Source: Streptomyces sp. A0642
GTDB lineage: Bacteria > Actinomycetota > Actinomycetes > Streptomycetales > Streptomycetaceae
Direction of reading: 5' to 3'
DNA length: 64,000 nt
Assembly: GCF_004795105.1 (NCBI RefSeq)
Contig: NZ_SSBL01000008.1
Location: forward strand, 124,001-188,000
In this document: one piece after another, positions 45,666 through 54,005 of the stretch
How positions within the stretch are numbered: position 1 is the stretch's first letter
How the letters are laid out: each line of letters opens with the position of its first letter
Notes under the pieces: generated by a model
Told to the model about the DNA's origin: nothing
Databases searched by the model: none
Seen by the model: only the letters and a program-made list of their open reading frames with translations
Made by a program: the position numbers and the translations under genes

Positions 45666-48410
45666 TCAGGCTGGCATCTGGTCGCCGACCAGGGCGAGGT
45701 TCTCGATGGCGGCGAGTCCGTACAGCGCGGTGTCGTTGGTGTAGACCCAGTTGGCCTCGCTGCCCGGGACGGTGGTGACCGGGCCGCTCACCTTCTCGGT
45801 CTTCCAGGGGGCGGATTCCTTGTAGCCGTCGCTGTTGTAGAACTTCTCCCAGGCACGGGCGGCGAGCTTCGCGTCGCCGGTCTGCACGGCGGCGTAGGCG
45901 TCCATCCGGGAGTGGCCCTGGAAGAGGAGCAGGCTGCCGAAGTTCGAGCCGTAGCGGGCGGCCTGCTCCGTCTTGCTCGCGTTGAAGTAGCGGCAGTAGT
46001 CGAGGTACGCCTCCTTGAACTCCGGCATGTCGACCAGGCCGATGAGTTCGGCGCACAGTTCGTTGAGTCCGAAGACTCCGGACAGGTGGGAGACGCTGAC
46101 GACGGGTTCGGCGGCGACGGCGAACCTTCCGGTGTCCAGGTCGTAGAGGCCGCTGCCCTGCACGAATCCGTTGGGCTGCGCGGCGATGGTCTCCATGGTG
46201 CCGAGCACCCGCGCCTTCGCCTTCTCGGCCTGGGGACCGCCGCGCTCCCATTCGGTGAGCCAGGCGGAGACCAGTCCGCTCCAGTCGGTGCCGAAGCCGA
46301 CGGACAGGGCGTGCCGGTCCGGGGTGTAGGGCTCGGTGCGGATCTTGCGGAGCGGGTCGAGGCCGAGGAAGGTCTCGTCGGAGTCGACGTTGGCGCGCAT
46401 GAGGTCGCCGACGCGTTCGTCCGCGGTGAGGAAGTAGTAGAAGCGCCGGTAGGTGGTGTTGGCGATGCGCTGCTGCTTGGCGCTGTCGGCGTAGTGCTGG
46501 ACGCCGTGGCGGGTGCCGAGGCCCGCCCATTCCCCGAGGTGGTAGACGTCCACCTCGCCGGTGTGGCGGGTCATGGCCTCGGCGAAGCGGAAGATGTCGG
46601 CGCGTCCCGAGCGCAGGTAGGCGTACCAGAGCCAGAGGTCGGGCGAGAGTTCGGAGTTGTCCCAGGCGTAGCCGCCGACGTCGTAGCGCCACTGGTGCCG
46701 GGCGGGGTCGTAGGAGTGCATGATGTCGCCGTAGTCCCAGAAGCCGTACCAGCGGCGCATCTCCACCTGGTCCTTGTAGTACGTGAACAGGAAGTCCAGG
46801 TGGTCCTCGATCTTCGCCTTGGCCGGGGTGGAGCGGTCGACCGGGGAGAAGAGTCCGCCGAAGACGCCCGCCGCGATGAGCTGGGACGGCGGGGCGACGA
46901 GCTGGGGGAGGGTGCGCACGGTGCGGGTCTGCTGGGCGAGTGCCTCGGCGCTGGGGGTGGAGTCGTTGGCCCAGAAGACGAGTTCGCTGGTGCGGGCGAT
47001 GCCGTACGGGGTGCCGAAGCCGGGCTCGTAGTCCTCGTACGTGATGTTGAGGCCTTCGAGCTGTTCCGCGTAGGTGTCCTGGCCCAGGCCGTCGTGGTAG
47101 AAGCGCAGGTCCATCGGCTCGGCTTCCGGCGACCAGAGCCAGAGCGTGACTTCGGCGGCGTCGGTGTCGGCGCCGCGGATGTCGAGCTGGGCGGGGAACT
47201 TCTCCCAGAAGTCGCGCAGCCCGAAGGAGAGTCCGCCGCTCGCACCGCCCACGTAACCGAATCCTGAGGCGCGTCGGCCGCCGCCCGCGGCGATCCAGCC
47301 GTGGCCCTTCTTGGTGCGCTTGCGCAGCGAGAAGCCGTCGGCGGAGAGCTGGCTGAGGGTGTAGTCGCCCCAGGTGGGGATGAGCGGGAGGCGGGTGGTG
47401 ACGCGCTGGTCCCAGGTGGCCGGGTCGGGCAGTTTCGTGCCTTCGAACTGGGCGGCCTGGACGGCGGCTCCGGGATCGCGGCGCAGTCCGGTGATGCCCT
47501 TGACGGCTTCGCGGAGCATGCCGCTCTCGTCGCCGCCTATGCGGATGTGGCGGTCGTACGTCTCGTCGCGCAGGGGGACGGTGAAGCGGACGCCGAGGCC
47601 GCGGATGAAGTCGCCGCTGGCCTTGCCGGGTTCCTGGGTGCCGTCGAAGGTGATGGTGTGCATCATGCGGAACGATTCGGCGCCCGCGTAGAAGTAGAGG
47701 CGGACGGAGAACGGGAGCCAGGACCGGTTGCCGTGGCGGTGCTTGCCGTCGATGCGGACGACGGCCCGGACGGGGCCGCTCTGTTCGACCTCGGTCCTGC
47801 TGATGGCGCTCTCGAAGCGTTCGTACTTCTCCTGCCCCTGGTCGCCGTCCTCGAGCTCGCCCTGGCGGATGAGGACGAGGCGTCCGTCCCTGGCGATCTC
47901 GGTGGAGCCCCGGGTGAGGGAGGTGACGAGCGAGGAGCCCGTCCTGCCGATCTTCGCCGTGATGACCCCGGTGGAGACGGTGATCGAGCCGCCGCTGTTC
48001 TTGACGGTGACCTTGTGGGCGGCGGTGGCGGGCTCGCCGGTGGTGAGGGTGAACTTCCTGGCGGCGCCGGCCTCGGGGCCGACCGCGTGCGCCGTCCACT
48101 TCAGGGAGCCGTCGGGCCAGGTGGCGGTGGCCCAGGTCTGGACGGGGACGTCCTTGCCGTCGGCGGTGGCGAGGGCGAACTTCTGGTCGGCGGGGTAGCG
48201 CCCCTTCGCCCAGGGGACGCCGAAGGTCGATCCGGGGGCTGCGCCGAGGCCGCCCTCCTCGAGCCAGCCGATCTCGACGGGCCCTTCTCCGGCCTTCGCG
48301 GTGGCGGCGGCCGCCTGTTGGGCGGTGTCGTTCAGCACCCAGGAGAAGGAGGTGGCCGCGCCGGCGACGGCGGCTGCCTTGAGGACGGTTCGACGGGGGA
48401 TCGGGGACAT
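45666..48410 (-). CDS. Tat-exported exo-rhamnogalacturonan lyase-like protein (PL26 / YetA-type)
   Basis: A 914-residue protein starting at ATG 48410. A twin-arginine signal (IPRRTVLKAAAVAGAATSFS) ends near residue 37. The N-terminal domain (VEIGWLEEGGLGAAPGSTFG; FALATADGKDVPVQTWATAT) corresponds to the RIFT-barrel of PcRGLX/YetA-like proteins. A beta-sandwich follows (VRLYFYAGAESFRMMHTITF), then a large alpha/alpha-toroid region (LDFLFTYYKDQVEMRRWYGF, WDNSELSPDLWLWYAYLRSG, YDLDTGRF). These proteins cleave rhamnogalacturonan I backbones from the end. Catalytic residues cannot be fixed by eye. Last gene of the transporter operon, which includes a YesL homologue as in Bacillus pectin loci. Confidence 0.82.
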   Translation of the reverse strand: MSPIPRRTVLKAAAVAGAATSFSWVLNDTAQQAAAATAKAGEGPVEIGWLEEGGLGAAPGSTFGVPWAKGRYPADQKFALATADGKDVPVQTWATATWPDGSLKWTAHAVGPEAGAARKFTLTTGEPATAAHKVTVKNSGGSITVSTGVITAKIGRTGSSLVTSLTRGSTEIARDGRLVLIRQGELEDGDQGQEKYERFESAISRTEVEQSGPVRAVVRIDGKHRHGNRSWLPFSVRLYFYAGAESFRMMHTITFDGTQEPGKASGDFIRGLGVRFTVPLRDETYDRHIRIGGDESGMLREAVKGITGLRRDPGAAVQAAQFEGTKLPDPATWDQRVTTRLPLIPTWGDYTLSQLSADGFSLRKRTKKGHGWIAAGGGRRASGFGYVGGASGGLSFGLRDFWEKFPAQLDIRGADTDAAEVTLWLWSPEAEPMDLRFYHDGLGQDTYAEQLEGLNITYEDYEPGFGTPYGIARTSELVFWANDSTPSAEALAQQTRTVRTLPQLVAPPSQLIAAGVFGGLFSPVDRSTPAKAKIEDHLDFLFTYYKDQVEMRRWYGFWDYGDIMHSYDPARHQWRYDVGGYAWDNSELSPDLWLWYAYLRSGRADIFRFAEAMTRHTGEVDVYHLGEWAGLGTRHGVQHYADSAKQQRIANTTYRRFYYFLTADERVGDLMRANVDSDETFLGLDPLRKIRTEPYTPDRHALSVGFGTDWSGLVSAWLTEWERGGPQAEKAKARVLGTMETIAAQPNGFVQGSGLYDLDTGRFAVAAEPVVSVSHLSGVFGLNELCAELIGLVDMPEFKEAYLDYCRYFNASKTEQAARYGSNFGSLLLFQGHSRMDAYAAVQTGDAKLAARAWEKFYNSDGYKESAPWKTEKVSGPVTTVPGSEANWVYTNDTALYGLAAIENLALVGDQMPA

Positions 48411-48502
48411 CACGGCTCCAGTTCGTGGCGGGAATGGGCATGACTGATCGCACGCTGACGCGTGGTGGGACGTAGTGCGGTACGGGGGTCCGGGCCGCCG
48501 GG

Positions 48503-49093
48503 TCAGCGGCGGTCGGCGGCGACGGCCGCTGCGGCGAGACAGCCGAGGGCGGGCGCGGCCAGCGGCGGGATCTGCCAGGCGGCGAGTGCCAGGGCGACGA
48601 ATCCGCCGACGAGCAGCAGCGATCCGGCCGGGTCGGTGAAGGTCCGGCGGCCGGCGGTCCGTGCGGTCTGCGCCCAGGGGGTGCCGGGCCGCCAGGCGGC
48701 GGCCGTGCGCAGTCCCCAGACGGCGACGGCCGGCAGGCCGAGCAGGCTGACGGCGATGAGCGGGCGGCCGCCCGGCAGCAGGCCGGACCGGGCGACCTGC
48801 CAGTCGAAGGCGAGCAGCCCGAGCGCCGCCCACCACAGCAGGGAAACGCGCCACCCGCTGCGGAACGCCTCCCGTACATCGGCGGCGAACTCCCGCACCC
48901 CGCCCGCCTCACCGGCCAGGTACCGGCGCAGGTGCCGGCTCCCCGCGGCGAACGCCGCGGGGAACGTGACCAGGGGCAGCGCGGCGACGGTGATCCACAC
49001 GCCGGTGAGCAGGCATTCGGAGAAGACGCTGAAGCGCTCCCGGACGAAGGAGGTCCTGGGTGGGGTGCGTACGGTGCCGGATTTCGTCGCCAC
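48503..49093 (-). CDS. DUF624 membrane protein (YesL-like)
   Basis: A 196-residue protein with about four to five helices, starting at GTG 49093, 7 bases after the permease stop. The family N-terminus (FSECLLTGVWITVAALPLVT FPAAFAAGSRHL) and the LLWWAALGLLAFDW segment match YesL/DUF624. Such genes regularly accompany CUT1 sugar ABC transporters and glycoside or pectin enzymes. The molecular role is unknown. It is fourth in the operon. Confidence 0.84.
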   Translation of the reverse strand: MATKSGTVRTPPRTSFVRERFSVFSECLLTGVWITVAALPLVTFPAAFAAGSRHLRRYLAGEAGGVREFAADVREAFRSGWRVSLLWWAALGLLAFDWQVARSGLLPGGRPLIAVSLLGLPAVAVWGLRTAAAWRPGTPWAQTARTAGRRTFTDPAGSLLLVGGFVALALAAWQIPPLAAPALGCLAAAAVAADRR

Positions 49094-49100
49094 GGGGTGC

Positions 49101-49970
49101 TCAGCCCTTCAGGCCGGAGGTGGCCATGCCGTCGATGAGGTAGCGCTGGAAGGCCAGGAAGAAGGCGAGCACCGGCAGCAGGGCCACCAGCGACATCGCG
49201 ATCATGCCGCCGTAGTCGGCGACGGCGTCCTGGTCGATGAACATCCGCAGCCCCATGGAGACGGTGTACTTGTCCGGCTCGTTGAGGTAGAGCAGCGGGC
49301 CCATGAAGTCGTTCCAGGACTGGATGAAGGTGAAGATGGCGCTGGTGATGAGCGCGGGCCGGCACAGCGGCATCACGATCGACCAGTAGATCCGCAGGTG
49401 CCCGCAGCCGTCCAGCCGCGCGGCCTCGTCCAGTTCCTTGGGCAGTCCCCGCATGAACTGCACCATCAGGAAGACGAAGAAGGCGTCGGTCGCCAGGTAC
49501 TTGCCGATCAGCAGCGGGGTGAAGGTGTTGATCAGCTCCAGCTTCTGGAACATCACGTACTGGGGGATGATCAGGACGTGGTACGGGAGCAGCAGCGTCC
49601 CGATCATGATGGCGAACATGACGTTGCGCCCGGCGAAGCGGACCTTGGTGAAGGCGTAGGCCGTGAGCGAGCAGGAGAGCACGACGCCGATGACCGAACC
49701 GACCGATACGTAGGCCGAGTTCAGGAAGAACTTCCAGATCGGGATGTCGGCGATGCCGTCGGCGAGGCGCCGGTAGTTGTCCGTGATCGGGTCGGTCGGG
49801 AAGAGGTTCAGCGCGCCGACGATGTCCCCGCTCGGCTTGAACGAGGCGCCGATCGTCCACGCCACCGGGTAGAGGACCACCACGAGGAGGACGAGTGCGC
49901 CGATGTGCCAGGCGAGGGAGCCGGGCAGCCTGCGCCGTATGGGGGTGGTGGTCGTGTCCATCGGGGTCAT
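49101..49970 (-). CDS. Carbohydrate ABC transporter permease (MalG/YesQ-type)
   Basis: A 289-residue permease with six helices. ATG 49970 overlaps the previous permease stop (ATGA). The EAA loop that contacts the ATPase is ELDEAARLDGCGHLRIYWSI VMP. It starts MTPMDTTTTPIRRRLPGS and has IGALVLLVVVLYPVAWTIGA as helix 1. No ATPase gene is present in the operon. As in other streptomycetes, a shared MsiK-type ATPase encoded elsewhere probably energises it. Confidence 0.93.
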   Translation of the reverse strand: MTPMDTTTTPIRRRLPGSLAWHIGALVLLVVVLYPVAWTIGASFKPSGDIVGALNLFPTDPITDNYRRLADGIADIPIWKFFLNSAYVSVGSVIGVVLSCSLTAYAFTKVRFAGRNVMFAIMIGTLLLPYHVLIIPQYVMFQKLELINTFTPLLIGKYLATDAFFVFLMVQFMRGLPKELDEAARLDGCGHLRIYWSIVMPLCRPALITSAIFTFIQSWNDFMGPLLYLNEPDKYTVSMGLRMFIDQDAVADYGGMIAMSLVALLPVLAFFLAFQRYLIDGMATSGLKG

Positions 49971-50953
49971 CGGCCCCCCTCCTCGTAGTGCACCCAGCGC
50001 TTCTGGGACCAGAACAGCACGGCGGTGACCAGGCCCACGGCGACGAGCAGCAGCCATGCCATGGCGGAGGCGAAGCCCATGCGGCTGTTCGCGAAGCCCT
50101 GGTCGTACAGGTAACAGGTGTAGACGAGCGTGGCGTCGGCCGGTCCGCAGCTGCCGTTGCTGACGATGTAGGCCGATCCGAAGATCTGGAAGGAGTGGAT
50201 GGTCTCCAGCAGGACGTTGAAGAACAGCACCGGCGAGATCATCGGCAGGGTGACGCTCCAGAACCGGCGCCAGGGGCCGGCTCCGTCCATCGCCGCCGCC
50301 TCGTACAGCTCCTTGGGGACCTGCTTGAGGCCGGCCAGGAAGATCACCATCGGGGCGCCGAACTGCCAGACCGTGAGGGCCACCAGCGCGTAGATGATCA
50401 TGTGCGGGTCGCCGATCCAGCCGCCGGCGTCGATCCCGAACAGCTGCTGTCCGCGGTCGACGACGGCGTCGTCGGAGAACAGGGCGCGCCAGACGATGGC
50501 GGCCGACACGCTCGCGCCGATCAGTGACGGCGCGTAGAACGCGGCCCGGTAGAAGGACTGGCCCCAGCGCTTCTGCGCCAGCAGCATGGCCACGGCGAGC
50601 GCGGCCGCCAGCTTGACCGGGGTGCCGATCACCACGTACCAGGAGGTCACCTTGACCGACTGGCGCCAGCGGGGGTCGGCGAACATGTCGGTGAAGTTCT
50701 GCAGGCCGACCCACTTCGGGGCGTCGAACAGGTTGTAGTCGGTGAACGCGAGGTACAGCGAGAAGACCATGGGGCCGGCGATCAGGAACAGGAAGCCCGC
50801 GATCCAGGGCGACATGAAGAGATAGCCGGTCAGATTCTCGCGGTGGCCCCGCGGTCGCGGCGCGGGGCGGGGCTTGCGTCCCGGGCCGCTCCGCTCCACG
50901 GCGGCGAGGTCCTCGAGGACCGGGCCGCTCGTGGAGGTCTGGATGTGAGTCAC
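49967..50953 (-). CDS. Carbohydrate ABC transporter permease (MalF/YesP-type)
   Basis: A 328-residue permease starting at GTG 50953 (VTHIQTSTSGPVLEDLAAVE). A 40-residue polar N-terminus precedes GYLFMSPWIAGFLFLIAGPM and five further helices. The EAA motif is ELYEAAAMDGAGPWRRFWSV TLP. It pairs with the downstream permease as the membrane channel of a CUT1 importer. It starts 13 bp after the solute-binding protein stop. Confidence 0.93.
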   Translation of the reverse strand: MTHIQTSTSGPVLEDLAAVERSGPGRKPRPAPRPRGHRENLTGYLFMSPWIAGFLFLIAGPMVFSLYLAFTDYNLFDAPKWVGLQNFTDMFADPRWRQSVKVTSWYVVIGTPVKLAAALAVAMLLAQKRWGQSFYRAAFYAPSLIGASVSAAIVWRALFSDDAVVDRGQQLFGIDAGGWIGDPHMIIYALVALTVWQFGAPMVIFLAGLKQVPKELYEAAAMDGAGPWRRFWSVTLPMISPVLFFNVLLETIHSFQIFGSAYIVSNGSCGPADATLVYTCYLYDQGFANSRMGFASAMAWLLLVAVGLVTAVLFWSQKRWVHYEEGGR

Positions 50954-50966
50954 CGCGTCATTCCTC

Positions 50967-52250
50967 TCAGTTCGAGGCGAGGGCGGTCTTCGCCTCGGAG
51001 AAGAACTGCTTCACGGAGTCCTCCGGCGAGGCCTTGCCCAGGGACATGTCGGCCGCGATGCGCAGGAACGCCGCCTCGACGACGTCGGCGCCGGCCGGGT
51101 GCGGGGTGATGGGCTCCAGCACGCCCGCCTTGGCGATCTCGGTCTCGTACGCGCCGATCGCCTTGCTCGGGGCGTCGGTGGGCTGGTACGCCTCGAACTG
51201 CGCGGTGGTGGCGGGGACGCCGCGGTCGTAGCCCATGACGCGGGCCACGGCGGGGTCGTGGGTCATGAAGCTGATGAAGGTGGCGACCTCGGCGGGGTGC
51301 TTGGTGCGGGCCGTGCCGCTGAGCATCAGCGAGCCGAGGTACTGCCCGGTCTTCTTGCCGTCGGTGCTCGGGATGGGGGCGAGGCTGTAGGTGCTCTTGC
51401 CCTCCGCGCTGTAGCGGACGGAGAAGTTGTCCCAGGTGAACTCGCCGGCCGAGAGGCCCTTGGCGAGCGCGGAGGCCGGCTTGATCTGCTCGACCTTCTT
51501 CGGGTCGGCGTAGATGCCGGACTTGACCCGGGCGAGCGCCTCGGTCCAGTACGGCAGCAGTTCGCTCTCGCCGAAGCCCATGCCGTCCTCGGTGAAGAAC
51601 GCCTTGCCGTTCTGGCGCAGCACCAGGTCGTAGAGGTACATGACTCCGTGCGGGCCGGAGTCGCCGGCTATGCCCTGACCTGACTTGATCTTCCGCAGGC
51701 CCGCGTACCAGTCGTCCCAGGTCCAGCCGAGCCGGTGGTCGACGCCGGCCTTCTCGAAGACCTTCTGGTCGATGACCAGGGCCATCGAGTTGCTGCCGAC
51801 CGGCACGCCGAGCAGCTTGCCGTCGATCTCGGCGAACTTCTCCAGCCCGGCGCGGAAGCCGTCCATCTGGAGGTTGCCCTTCTTCGCCTGCGGGCCGAGG
51901 TCGAGCAGCACGTGCTTCGCCTCGTACTTGCGCAGGAAGGTCACCGCGTTCTGGATGACGTCCGGCGGGTTGCCGCCGGCCGCCTGGGTGTTGAACTTCT
52001 TCCAGAAGTCCGGGTACTGCTGGAAGTCCGTCTTCACCTTGATCTTCGGGTGCTTCTTCTCGAAGAGCCTGACGCACTCCTGGACCTTCTTGGCCCGGTC
52101 GTCGGCGCCCCACCAGGCATGCCGGATGGTGACCGGCCCGTTCGAGCCGCCGCCCGAGCCGCAGCCGGCCGCGGTCAGCCCGAGACCGGCTGCCGAGAAG
52201 CCCGCGAGCTTCAGCATCTGCCGCCGGTCCATGCCTTGGTTCCGAGACAT
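50967..52250 (-). CDS. Extracellular solute-binding lipoprotein of a CUT1 sugar transporter
   Basis: A 427-residue family-1 (MalE-like) binding protein. The signal has both an Arg pair (MDRRQMLKLAGFSA) and a lipobox (LTAAGC, Cys30), followed by a Gly/Ser linker, so it may be a Tat-exported lipoprotein. The mature part has VTIRHAWWGADDRAKKVQEC and PDVIQNAVTFLRKYE. Gene order and the downstream PL26-like lyase suggest it binds rhamnogalacturonan-derived oligosaccharides. That is inferred from context rather than from the pocket. First gene of the operon. Confidence 0.92.
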   Translation of the reverse strand: MSRNQGMDRRQMLKLAGFSAAGLGLTAAGCGSGGGSNGPVTIRHAWWGADDRAKKVQECVRLFEKKHPKIKVKTDFQQYPDFWKKFNTQAAGGNPPDVIQNAVTFLRKYEAKHVLLDLGPQAKKGNLQMDGFRAGLEKFAEIDGKLLGVPVGSNSMALVIDQKVFEKAGVDHRLGWTWDDWYAGLRKIKSGQGIAGDSGPHGVMYLYDLVLRQNGKAFFTEDGMGFGESELLPYWTEALARVKSGIYADPKKVEQIKPASALAKGLSAGEFTWDNFSVRYSAEGKSTYSLAPIPSTDGKKTGQYLGSLMLSGTARTKHPAEVATFISFMTHDPAVARVMGYDRGVPATTAQFEAYQPTDAPSKAIGAYETEIAKAGVLEPITPHPAGADVVEAAFLRIAADMSLGKASPEDSVKQFFSEAKTALASN

Positions 52251-52270
52251 AGTTCGCCCCTACGCTTGAT

Positions 52271-52282
52271 TGAATCGTTTTA
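52271..52282 (-). promoter_or_regulatory. Degenerate LacI-type operator upstream of the sugar transporter operon
   Basis: TGAATCGTTTTA matches ten of twelve positions of the palindrome TGAATCGATTCA found upstream of the lacI gene at 57 kb. It lies 21-32 bp upstream of the solute-binding protein ATG. An adjacent AAAGCGCTTGC (minus strand) resembles a second LacI-family half-site pair (AGCGCT). Confidence 0.5.
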
Positions 52283-52380
52283 GAAAGCGCTTGCCGGGTC
52301 AAAGTAAGGAGCGGCACCGGCGACGTCAATGGCTGGGACGAAAATCGACGGAAGCGCTTCGCCGGGACATCCGGAAACGC

Positions 52381-52418
52381 CGACGGCCCGGAAGCTTGAG
52401 GAAGCTTCCGGGCCGTCG
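52381..52418 (-). terminator. Terminator of the second tRNA-Val(CAC) gene
   Basis: A perfect 17-bp stem (CGACGGCCCGGAAGCTT / AAGCTTCCGGGCCGTCG) with loop GAGG begins 8 bases downstream of the tRNA on the minus strand. Confidence 0.82.
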
Positions 52419-52426
52419 GTCCGGGG

Positions 52427-52498
52427 TGGGCGATACTGGGTTCGAACCAGTGACCTCTTCGGTGTGAACGAAGCGCTCTCCCACTGAGCTAATCGCCC
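52427..52498 (-). tRNA. tRNA-Val (CAC), copy 2
   Basis: A 72-base cloverleaf identical to the copy at 42504-42575 except in the T-loop (TTCGAAC here, TTCGAAA there). Anticodon CAC in loop TTCACAC; acceptor GGGCGAT/ATCGCCC, discriminator A, CCA not encoded. A TAATGT hexamer (52517-52512, minus strand) is the likely -10. Confidence 0.95.
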
Positions 52499-52552
52499 GG
52501 GCGCACGCCACACATTACCCCATGTCAGCGGCGCACTCCGACCATCCCCGGG

Positions 52553-53044
52553 TCACTCGTGGATCTTCCACGGCATGACGATTCCGAACTTCCACACGTA
52601 GATCCCCACCAGCACCGCGATGATCACGAGACCGATCACCGTGAGGATGATGTTGCGCCGGCGCACCTTGGGATCGAGCGCGCGCTGGGCGGCCTCGGTG
52701 ACCTTCCGGCGCGTCCAGCGCAGCACCAGCTGCGCCCAGACGAACTCCGTCGCCCAGATCGCCATGCCGCCGAAGATCACCAGCCAGCCGGGGCCCGGCA
52801 GCGGCAGCATGACGATGCCCGCCGCCACCACGGCCAGGCCGACGACGAACACGCCGACCTGCCAGCTCAGGTGCAGGGTCCTGGACGCCTTGATGAAGCC
52901 GGGCGCCCTGGAACCCAGCTCGCGCTCCTCCTTCGCCGCACCCTCCGTGACGTCCCCCGTCACGCTGTCGCGCACATCCCCCGCCCCGGGGGCCGTATGC
53001 GCCGGTGCGACGACCCCGCTCCGCTCGTCACTCTCCGCATTCAT
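52553..53044 (-). CDS. TIGR02611 family (PGPGW) membrane protein
   Basis: A 163-residue protein starting at ATG 53044 (MNAESDERSGVVAPAHTAPG). The N-terminal 60 residues are polar. Two hydrophobic segments flank the hallmark VMLPLPGPGWLVIFGGMAIW. A basic amphipathic stretch (VLRWTRRKVTEAAQRALDPK) and a final helix (NIILTVIGLVIIAVLVGIYV) follow. The family is of unknown function. In streptomycetes it lies divergently beside ssgB. Confidence 0.88.
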   Translation of the reverse strand: MNAESDERSGVVAPAHTAPGAGDVRDSVTGDVTEGAAKEERELGSRAPGFIKASRTLHLSWQVGVFVVGLAVVAAGIVMLPLPGPGWLVIFGGMAIWATEFVWAQLVLRWTRRKVTEAAQRALDPKVRRRNIILTVIGLVIIAVLVGIYVWKFGIVMPWKIHE

Positions 53045-53234
53045 AGGGGCCAACCTACCGGAACGGTCCCCGTCACCGGAATGGCCGCATGACGCAAAGT
53101 TACACACCGCTGTACGAGCTACCCGAAGAATCACAAAACGGTCAGAGGGGTTTACAACGCCACCGTAGGTGGCATGTCGATTTCGCCGACGTGCGAATCC
53201 CCGAGCGCACACTGAGCGAAAGGCCCTGGCGCTT

Positions 53235-53648
53235 ATGAACACCACGGTCAGCTGCGAGCTGCACCTGCGCCTCGTTGTGTCGAGCGAGTCCTCACTGCCT
53301 GTACCCGCGGGCCTGCGGTATGACACGGCCGATCCGTATGCCGTGCACGCCACCTTCCACACCGGAGCGGAGGAGACGGTCGAGTGGGTTTTCGCCCGTG
53401 ACCTCCTTGCCGAGGGGCTGCACCGGCCCACCGGCACCGGAGACGTCCGCGTCTGGCCATCCCGTAGTCACGGCCAGGGCGTCGTCTGTATCGCACTGAG
53501 CTCCCCAGAGGGCGAAGCCCTGCTGGAGGCCCCCGCGCGGGCCCTGGAGTCGTTCCTGAAGAGGACCGACGCCGCGGTTCCGCCGGGGACCGAGCACCGT
53601 CACTTCGATCTCGATACGGAGCTCTCACACATCCTGGCCGAGAGCTGA
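53235..53648 (+). CDS. ssgB: Sporulation-specific cell division protein SsgB
   Basis: A 137-residue SsgA-like protein. ATG 53235 gives MNTTVSCELHLRLVVSSESS, the conserved SsgB N-terminus, and the body (AEETVEWVFARDLLAEGLHR; GDVRVWPSRSHGQGVVCIAL) matches S. coelicolor SsgB almost residue for residue as I recall it. SsgB, positioned by SsgA, recruits FtsZ to mark division sites in aerial hyphae. It places the organism among sporulating, morphologically complex actinomycetes. The 190-bp divergent region must hold its developmental promoter; GTTTACA at about 53150 is a possible -35. Confidence 0.97.
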   Translation: MNTTVSCELHLRLVVSSESSLPVPAGLRYDTADPYAVHATFHTGAEETVEWVFARDLLAEGLHRPTGTGDVRVWPSRSHGQGVVCIALSSPEGEALLEAPARALESFLKRTDAAVPPGTEHRHFDLDTELSHILAES

Positions 53649-53667
53649 GCCAGGCCGAGAGCCTCTC

Positions 53668-53698
53668 GGCGCCGTCCGACTCGGGGAGACGGCGCCGC
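53668..53698 (+). terminator. ssgB terminator, first hairpin
   Basis: A 10-bp perfect stem (CGGCGCCGTC / GACGGCGCCG) with an 11-nt loop begins 20 bases after the ssgB stop. Confidence 0.68.
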
Positions 53699-53721
53699 AC
53701 CGACAACCGCATACGGCTGAC

Positions 53722-53765
53722 ACCGGCGCCGTCCTCACGGAATCCACCGTGGGGACGGCGCCGGT
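53722..53765 (+). terminator. ssgB terminator, second and longer hairpin
   Basis: ACCGGCGCCGTCC-t-CACGG pairs with CCGTG-g-GGACGGCGCCGGT. The helix is 19 bp including one possible U-G pair, with loop AATCCA. It shares the GGCGCCGTC word with the first hairpin. Confidence 0.72.
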
Positions 53766-53783
53766 CCGCGTGCGCGCCGCGCG

Positions 53784-53926
53784 AGGCCCCCAGGCTCCGC
53801 GCGGGGGCCTGCCCGGACACCCAGCCCGGCCGGAGCCGCCCTCGGGCTCCGGGGGGCGTGCGGGCGCCTGCCAGACATCCAGGCCTGCCCAGGGCGCCCC
53901 AGCGGCCCCGAGGGGCCCTCGGGGCC
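53784..53926. repeat. Three further stem-loops
   Basis: Perfect stems AGGCCCCC/GGGGGCCT (53784-53810), CCGGAGCC/GGCTCCGG (53830-53852) and GGCCCCGAGG/CCTCGGGGCC (53904-53926) follow the two ssgB terminators in a row. No U-tracts are present. Confidence 0.6.
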
Positions 53927-54005
53927 CGGTGCGCCGGGGCCGAGCCAGTAGAGTCAGCCGCCATCGGCGGGCGCCCCGTCCCGCCGGAGGCCAGGGAGCG
54001 GAAGC

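Larger units (their letters stand above)
53649..54005. other. Intergenic region between ssgB and the CGNR gene (357 bp) filled with hairpins
   Basis: Several stem-loops occupy 53668-53926 (separate entries and findings). TAGAGT at 53949-53954 is a plausible -10 for the CGNR gene. No gene was supported. Confidence 0.6.

Noticed and set aside
45397..49860. A 1487-codon open frame on the minus strand across several genes
   Set aside because: It is a frame-shifted reading of the PL26-like, DUF624 and permease genes, rich in Arg/Pro/Ala, with no domain.
42504..52498. Integrative element with attL/attR at the two tRNA-Val genes
   Set aside because: No integrase, excisionase, replication or transfer gene lies between them, so an active element is not supported. 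Only a past insertion or duplication is proposed.
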